From Streptomyces sp. 1222.5 (lineage in GTDB: Bacteria > Actinomycetota > Actinomycetes > Streptomycetales > Streptomycetaceae): a DNA stretch of 64,000 bases. Below are positions 59,764-64,000 of the stretch, piece after piece. The stretch spans positions 6,198,001-6,262,000 of the forward strand of contig NZ_FNSZ01000001.1 of the NCBI RefSeq assembly GCF_900105245.1, given 5' to 3'. Both the position numbers and the translations under genes were made by a program. Each line of letters starts with the position of its first letter. Position 1 is the stretch's first letter. Below the pieces are notes generated by a model. It saw only the letters and a list, made by a program, of their open reading frames with translations. It was not told the DNA's origin and searched no databases.

Positions 59764-61848
59764 TCACAGGCTCAGCTCCGGGTGCAGCCGGTCCAGCGTC
59801 CACACCTGGCGGCGCCGGGCCGCGAGGGCGGTCAGCGCCAGCGCTCCCGCGGTGAACATGACGAGCACGCCGCACGCCTGCCAGACCGGACCGAGCCCGC
59901 CGCCCGTGATCAGCCGGCGCAGCGCCTCCACGATGTAGCTCATCGGCAGGTAGGGGTGGATCGCGTTGAAGAAGCCCGGACTGGTCTGCACGGGGTACGT
60001 GCCGCCCGCCGAGGTCAGCTGGAGCATCAGCAGCGCGAGGACCAGGATCCGGCCGGCCGCGCCGAACCGGGCGTTCAGCCACTGCACGATCGCCGCGAAC
60101 GTGGCGGTGACCAGGAACAGGAACCCGATGGTGCCGGCCGCGCGCGGCATCTGCAGACCGATCGCCCAGTGCAAGACGGCCATCAGGGCGCCCACCTGGA
60201 GCACGCCCACCGCGGCCACCGGCAGCCAGCCGGCCAGCGCGATCCGCCAGGAGGAGGAACCGGCCGCCAGGGCACGCCGGTTGAGCGGCGGGATCAGCAT
60301 GTAGGCCACCATCGCGCCGACCCACAGGGAGAGCGGGATGAAGTACGGGGCGAACCCGGTGCCGTAGTTGGGGGCCTTGTGCAGGTCCCGGGAGGCCAGC
60401 TGGACCGGGTCGGCCATCACGTCCGTGCGCCGGTCGCGGTCCTGCTTGCCGTAGTCCGGGATCTTCTTCGCGCCGTCGTGCAGCCCGCCGGCCAGCTTGC
60501 CCGATCCGTCGGACAGCTTGTACAGGCCGCCGTTCAGCGTCTGGGCGCCCGACTCGGCGGTGCCGATGCCCTTGTCCAGGGCGACGGCGCCGGTGTACGC
60601 GGTGCCGAGCCCGGTGTGCAGCTTCTCGGCCCCGGTGGCGACCTGGTGCGCGCCGGTGTTCAGCTTGTTGATCTTCTTGACGGCGTCGTCGACGTCCTCG
60701 TGGAGGTGCGGTGCGCGGGCCTCAAGGGCGCGCGCCTGCTTCTGGAGCGTGCCGAGGTTGTCCCGCATCGTCTTCAGGTCGCCGTCCTGGTCCGCGATGA
60801 GCGTGTTCAGGTCGTCGGCGACATCGGCCACGTCGGCGGCGGCGGTCTTGGCCCGCTTCAGTTCCGGGCAGGCCGGGTCGGGGAGCGTGGCGGTCTCGCA
60901 GCGCGCCGCGTAGATCTTGTCGAGGACGGCGGAGGAAGCGTGGGCGGCCTTCGCGGCGCCCGGCGCGAGCTTCACGAGGTGGTCGAGGTTGTCCTCGACC
61001 GTCTTGGCCGAGTCGGCGACCAGCCTGGCGGTGTCCCCGATGGTCTTCTCGTTGGTCTTCAGGAACGGGCCGGCCTCGGCGTAGACGGGGTTGACCTTGT
61101 CGGCGAGCCGCTGGGTGCCGTCGGCGACCTGCCGGGCACCGGTTCGGAGGTCTCCGGAGCCCTTGTCCAGCTTCTTCAGGCCGGTGGCCAGCTTGCCGCT
61201 GCCGCCCTTGGCGTCCTTCAGCCCGTCGGCGAGGTCCTTGGAGCCCTTCTCCGCCTTCCCGATGCCGGAGTTCAGCTTGTCGGCGCCCTGGGCGGCCGTG
61301 ACGGTCTTGTCGTGGATGTCGGAGAAGGACACGAAGATCTTGTCCAGGAAGCCCCGGGAGGCCTTCGTGGACGCGGCCCTGCGCACCTCGCCGAAGACGG
61401 TGCGGGAGATCTGGCCGACGATGTAGTTGTTCGCGTCGTTGGTGCGCACCTGGAGGGCGCCGGTCTCGGGGGAGTCGCCCGAACTGGACGCGATCCGGCC
61501 GCTGAAGTCGGCCGGCATGGTCAGCGACAGGTAGTAGGTGCCGTCCTCGACTCCCTTGCGGGCCTCTTCGTCGTCGACCTCGTGCCATTCGAAGGTCCGG
61601 CTGTCGCGCAGCCCGTCGACGATGTCGTCGCCCGCGGTGATCTTCCTGCCGCCCGCCGTGGCTCCCTTGTCGTCGTTCACCAGGGCCACCGGGATGCGGT
61701 CCAGGCGGCCGTACGGGTCCCAGAACGACCACAGGTACAGGGCGCCGTAGAGCAGGGGCAGCACGAGCAGCGCCACCATGGCGGCGCGGGGCAGCTTCCC
61801 CCGTCCGAAACGCCTCAGCTCAAGCGCGGCCAGCCTCGGTGAGCGCAT
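59764..61848 (-). CDS. YhgE/Pip-family membrane protein
   Basis: The protein has 694 residues from ATG 61848 after GGAGGGGA. One N-terminal helix (about 25-45), a long extracellular region and about five C-terminal helices form the YhgE/Pip pattern. The extracellular part has repeated heptads such as LADGLKDAKGGSGKLATGL and LNSGIGKAEKGSKDL, typical of the coiled region of this family. Some relatives serve as phage receptors or export proteins with type VII systems. It overlaps the degenerate ATPase gene by 29 bp. Confidence 0.9.
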   Translation of the reverse strand: MRSPRLAALELRRFGRGKLPRAAMVALLVLPLLYGALYLWSFWDPYGRLDRIPVALVNDDKGATAGGRKITAGDDIVDGLRDSRTFEWHEVDDEEARKGVEDGTYYLSLTMPADFSGRIASSSGDSPETGALQVRTNDANNYIVGQISRTVFGEVRRAASTKASRGFLDKIFVSFSDIHDKTVTAAQGADKLNSGIGKAEKGSKDLADGLKDAKGGSGKLATGLKKLDKGSGDLRTGARQVADGTQRLADKVNPVYAEAGPFLKTNEKTIGDTARLVADSAKTVEDNLDHLVKLAPGAAKAAHASSAVLDKIYAARCETATLPDPACPELKRAKTAAADVADVADDLNTLIADQDGDLKTMRDNLGTLQKQARALEARAPHLHEDVDDAVKKINKLNTGAHQVATGAEKLHTGLGTAYTGAVALDKGIGTAESGAQTLNGGLYKLSDGSGKLAGGLHDGAKKIPDYGKQDRDRRTDVMADPVQLASRDLHKAPNYGTGFAPYFIPLSLWVGAMVAYMLIPPLNRRALAAGSSSWRIALAGWLPVAAVGVLQVGALMAVLHWAIGLQMPRAAGTIGFLFLVTATFAAIVQWLNARFGAAGRILVLALLMLQLTSAGGTYPVQTSPGFFNAIHPYLPMSYIVEALRRLITGGGLGPVWQACGVLVMFTAGALALTALAARRRQVWTLDRLHPELSL

Positions 61849-62716
61849 CGCCGGTCCCCTCCTTCGCCTCGATGTCCGGCCCGGTGGTGTCCGGTTCGGT
61901 GGTGTCTCGCCCTGCGGTGTCTCGCCCTGCGGTGTCCGGCCCGGTGGTGTCCGGGTCCGGCTCGGCGCCCGTGTCCGTGGGGGTGCCTGTGCCCTCCGGC
62001 TCGGCCCTGGTGTCCTTCCGTCCGGCGTCCCCCGCCCCGGTCGACACGGTGACGCAGCCCTCGGGAGCGGTGCGGCACACGACCGCGACCGTCGTTCCCG
62101 CGCGCGTGAGGGACCGCAACAGGTCCCAGACCTCGGCGCGCTCGGCGTCCGAGAGCTTCGTCTCGATGTCGTCCACACCGAGCAGCCGGGGCCGGCCCAC
62201 CAGGGCGAGGGCGACGGACAGGCGCAGCTCCTGGAGCCTCTCCAGGTCGCGCACGGCCGTCCTGGAGCCCTTGGGCAGCGTCTCCGGATCGAACCCGGCG
62301 GCGGCCAGGGCCGCGTCGATCCGCAGCCGCGCCTCGTGCCCGCGCTGGGCGCGGGGCCGCAGCACCTCGCGCAGCGAGTCGCCGAACCTGCTCTGCAACA
62401 GGGCCCGTTCGCGCAGGTGCTCGCCCACGGTCAGGGCCGGGTCGAGGTCGGTCACCCCGGCCACGTTGGCCACCGCCGCCACGCGGCGCAACGCCGCCAT
62501 GTGCCGGGGGAGTTTGAACCCGCCGACCGCGGCCACTCCTTCGGTGGGCTTCATCCGTCCCGTGAGCGCGAGGAGCAGACACGTGCGGCCGGAGCCGGAC
62601 GGTCCCTCGATCGCGATCAGTGATCCGGGCTGTGCGTCGAGGGTGATGCCGCGAAAGGCCCACCCCCGTGGCCCTTTGAGCCCGAGGCCTTCGGCTGTGA
62701 CGTCCACGCCGTCCAC
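61820..62716 (-). CDS. ABC ATPase-like protein with degenerate motifs and repeat tail
   Basis: The protein has 298 residues from GTG 62716 (62707 is possible). The Walker A reads GPSGSGRT, with Arg replacing the essential Lys. The signature LSGGQ is missing (DLERLQELR lies in its place), and Walker B ends LLGVDDIE with Asp for the catalytic Glu. The fold is otherwise that of an ABC nucleotide-binding domain. The last 45 residues are disordered and contain tandem DTTGP/DTAGR units. Together these suggest a non-hydrolysing partner of the YhgE protein. It is first in the TetR-regulated unit. Confidence 0.82.
   Translation of the reverse strand: MDGVDVTAEGLGLKGPRGWAFRGITLDAQPGSLIAIEGPSGSGRTCLLLALTGRMKPTEGVAAVGGFKLPRHMAALRRVAAVANVAGVTDLDPALTVGEHLRERALLQSRFGDSLREVLRPRAQRGHEARLRIDAALAAAGFDPETLPKGSRTAVRDLERLQELRLSVALALVGRPRLLGVDDIETKLSDAERAEVWDLLRSLTRAGTTVAVVCRTAPEGCVTVSTGAGDAGRKDTRAEPEGTGTPTDTGAEPDPDTTGPDTAGRDTAGRDTTEPDTTGPDIEAKEGTGDALTEAGRA
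61872..61961. repeat. Six 15-bp tandem repeats in the ATPase tail
   Basis: The units begin GTGTCCGG or GTGTCTCG (first ATGTCC), each 15 bp with no indels, so the frame is kept. Two adjacent units (61902-61931) are identical. On the coding strand they encode DT-[TAE]-[GE]-[PR] pentapeptides. Confidence 0.85.
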
Positions 62717-62736
62717 AAGCCCCCCTGGTTGGCAAA

Positions 62737-62760
62737 TTTGAACTGACTGGTCAGTGCAAA
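62737..62760. promoter_or_regulatory. Palindromic operator of the TetR-YhgE unit
   Basis: ACTGAC and GTCAGT flank TG. The arms extend outward to TTTG and CAAA with one mismatch, giving 24 bp. It lies 21 bp before the ATPase gene start and also faces the HEPN gene promoter. Confidence 0.7.
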
Positions 62761-62878
62761 AATACGCCCGAACCTTCGATCGAAGCAAAGCCCCAGGTCA
62801 GAACGGATTGTCAGTGGCATACCTCACGATGGGCACATACGGCACCTGTGCCGTCACCCAGACGACAGGAGGTTCGTC

Positions 62879-63442
62879 ATGGCCAACTCCTCCGCAGCTG
62901 CCGCCCGCCGGCGCCGCGCCACCGGCCCTGCCCCCTCACTGACCGGCCCGGCGAGCGACGTGCACCCCGTGCTCCGCCGGGCCACGGCCCCACCCGCCGC
63001 CCTCGACCTGCTCGCCCAGGCCCGCTCCGGCCTGGAGGAGGCCGCTGTCCTGGAGACGCCGAACGAGCGTTACGCGACGGCCCACCTCGCCGCCCTGCGC
63101 ACCGCCGCCGCGGTGCTCGCCGCCCGCGGCCGCCCCGAGACGTCCCCCCGCCGCCGGGCCAAGATCCGCAGTGCCTGGGAGGTACTGCCCGAGATCGCCC
63201 CCGAGCTGACCGAGTGGAGCGCGCTGTTCGCCGCCGGCGCCGCCCGCCGCGCCCGCGCCGAGGCCGGCATCCAGGGCGCGGCCGGCCGGCGGGACGCCGA
63301 CGACCTCATACGTGACGTGGCGATGTTCCTCCGCCTCGTCGAGCGGATGCTGGTCCCCCAGCCGGTCCTGCCCCAGCCCCGCCAGGACGCCGGGGAACGC
63401 GACGGACCGGGAGCGCGCGGTGACCTTCCGGACGCGGGCTGA
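62879..63442 (+). CDS. SAV_6107-family HEPN domain protein
   Basis: The protein has 187 residues. AGGAGG lies 7 nt before the ATG, the best ribosome-binding site in the window. A Pro/Ala-rich N-terminus (about 40 residues) precedes a helical domain (about 38-160), which matches the family labelled SAV_6107 HEPN. HEPN proteins are often RNases with an R-x4-6-H motif; I do not see that motif clearly, so catalytic function is uncertain. It is divergent from the YhgE unit and upstream of a methyltransferase gene. Confidence 0.85.
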   Translation: MANSSAAAARRRRATGPAPSLTGPASDVHPVLRRATAPPAALDLLAQARSGLEEAAVLETPNERYATAHLAALRTAAAVLAARGRPETSPRRRAKIRSAWEVLPEIAPELTEWSALFAAGAARRARAEAGIQGAAGRRDADDLIRDVAMFLRLVERMLVPQPVLPQPRQDAGERDGPGARGDLPDAG

Positions 63443-63565
63443 TCACCCGAGGTCCGCCGTACGAGACGCACCGGCCGTCCACGGCCGCGGTGACCGGCTC
63501 CGGCGGCGGAGGCAATAGGGTGGAGTTCGCCTGAAGCCTTCCGTCCTGCCGAGGAGTCAACTGCC

Positions 63566-64000
63566 GTGTCGGACCCGATGCGCCCCCGCGTCTCCCTCCG
63601 TACCGCCGTGGTCTGGGAGGTCCTGCAGGACGCTCTCGACCGCCGGGTCAAGGCCACGGGGCGGGACGCGCTGGACGTCCTCGACACCGGGGGCGGCAGC
63701 GGCAACTTCGCCGTGCCCGTCGCCAGCCTCGGCCACCGGGTCACCGTGGTCGACCCCAGCCCGAACGCGCTGTTCGCGCTGGAGCGCCGCGCCGCGGAGG
63801 CCGGCGTCGCCGACCGGGTCAAGGGCGTCCAGGGGGACGCCCTCGGCCTGTTCGACGTGGCCGAGCGCGGCGGCTACGACGTCGTGCTGTGCCACGGCGT
63901 CCTGGAGTACGTCGACGACCCGGCCGAGGGCCTGCGCAACGCCGTCGCCGCGCTGCGGCCCGCGGGTGTCCTCAGCCTGCTCGCCGCCGGCCTCGGCGGT
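63566..64000 (+). CDS. SAM-dependent methyltransferase, N-terminal part
   Basis: The frame is open from GTG 63566 (GAGGAG 9 nt upstream) to the end of the window, so 145 codons are seen. Class I methyltransferase motifs are present: VLDTGGGSGNFAVPVAS (SAM site), VTVVDPSPNAL (acidic ribose contact) and VVLCHGVLEYVDDP (motif IV). The C-terminal part lies outside the window. In Streptomyces a similar gene lies near the dcw cluster, so this is the approach to that cluster. Substrate unknown. Confidence 0.88.
   Translation, partial: MSDPMRPRVSLRTAVVWEVLQDALDRRVKATGRDALDVLDTGGGSGNFAVPVASLGHRVTVVDPSPNALFALERRAAEAGVADRVKGVQGDALGLFDVAERGGYDVVLCHGVLEYVDDPAEGLRNAVAALRPAGVLSLLAAGLGG

Noticed and set aside
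1..64000. tRNA, rRNA, CRISPR, prophage or insertion sequence
   Set aside because: I looked for clustered repeats, transposase and integrase motifs and tRNA-like cloverleaf sequence and saw none. A search with a tRNA model was not possible.

Overview
The window is high-GC actinobacterial chromosome. Its gene content and order, GTG and TTG starts, G/C-rich third codon positions, bcc-aa3 respiratory genes, NYN, Rv2175c-like and HEPN proteins, and SAM-IV riboswitch all fit a Streptomyces core region, close in order to the stretch of the S. coelicolor chromosome that leads into the dcw (division and cell wall) cluster. I saw no prophage, insertion sequence, CRISPR array, tRNA or rRNA. Names and orthology come from motif recognition and memory, not from searches.

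Layout. 1-2082: the end of a PfkB-family (adenosine-kinase-like) gene, then a convergent cysteine desulfurase fused to a TusA domain. 2385-11728: aerobic respiration, ctaC-ctaD-ctaF, an L,D-transpeptidase lipoprotein, a pseudo-receiver protein, ctaE-qcrC-qcrA-qcrB, closed by a perfect 21-bp terminator stem. 11850-14637: trpD and a class V aminotransferase behind a SAM-IV riboswitch. 14697-19982: a Ser/Thr kinase with a PQQ-type propeller, an AsnC-like effector-domain protein with a rhomboid protease, a zinc-ribbon protein and a coiled-coil NYN protein. 20195-27954: two tandem NlpC/P60 hydrolases, a peptidase-like lipoprotein, a GT87-type membrane glycosyltransferase, a PimB-like GT4 glycosyltransferase and a secreted cholesterol oxidase. 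27983-35161: a long-chain acyl-CoA ligase, metallophosphoesterase, SRPBCC protein, ArsA-like ATPase, a small acidic protein, glucokinase and an EEP-family hydrolase. 35210-40564: a membrane protein, esterase, PlsC acyltransferase, MacRS-type two-component system and phosphofructokinase. 40625-44113: a fused TrpE-TrpG enzyme behind a classical Trp attenuator, divergent from class II DAHP synthase. 44272-47281: bfd and bfr with an iron box, a sulfite-oxidase-like enzyme, a DUF4396 protein with a copper-type (CsoR) operator, and endonuclease IV. 47338-55557: a PASTA kinase downstream of thiO-thiS-thiG (TPP riboswitch), a FAD reductase, an Rv2175c-like protein, thiE and metF. 55614-64000: a disordered Y/Q/G-rich membrane protein, a CrtI-type oxidoreductase, a DUF4126 protein, a TetR regulator with a YhgE permease and a degenerate ABC ATPase, a HEPN protein and the start of a methyltransferase.

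How the parts work together. Two central blocks are the cytochrome bcc-aa3 supercomplex and entry into aromatic amino acid synthesis (DAHP synthase, anthranilate synthase, trpD). Sulfur, one-carbon and thiamine metabolism recur (TusA fusion, SAM-IV, thi genes, metF), as do envelope and lipid enzymes. Much of the order matches Mycobacterium tuberculosis Rv2172c-Rv2202c as I recall it, so this is an ancient actinobacterial neighbourhood with Streptomyces-specific insertions. Regulation is unusually readable: two riboswitches, one attenuator, iron, copper and TetR operators, and about fifteen starts with a -10-like hexamer 6-8 nt upstream, as for leaderless mRNAs.
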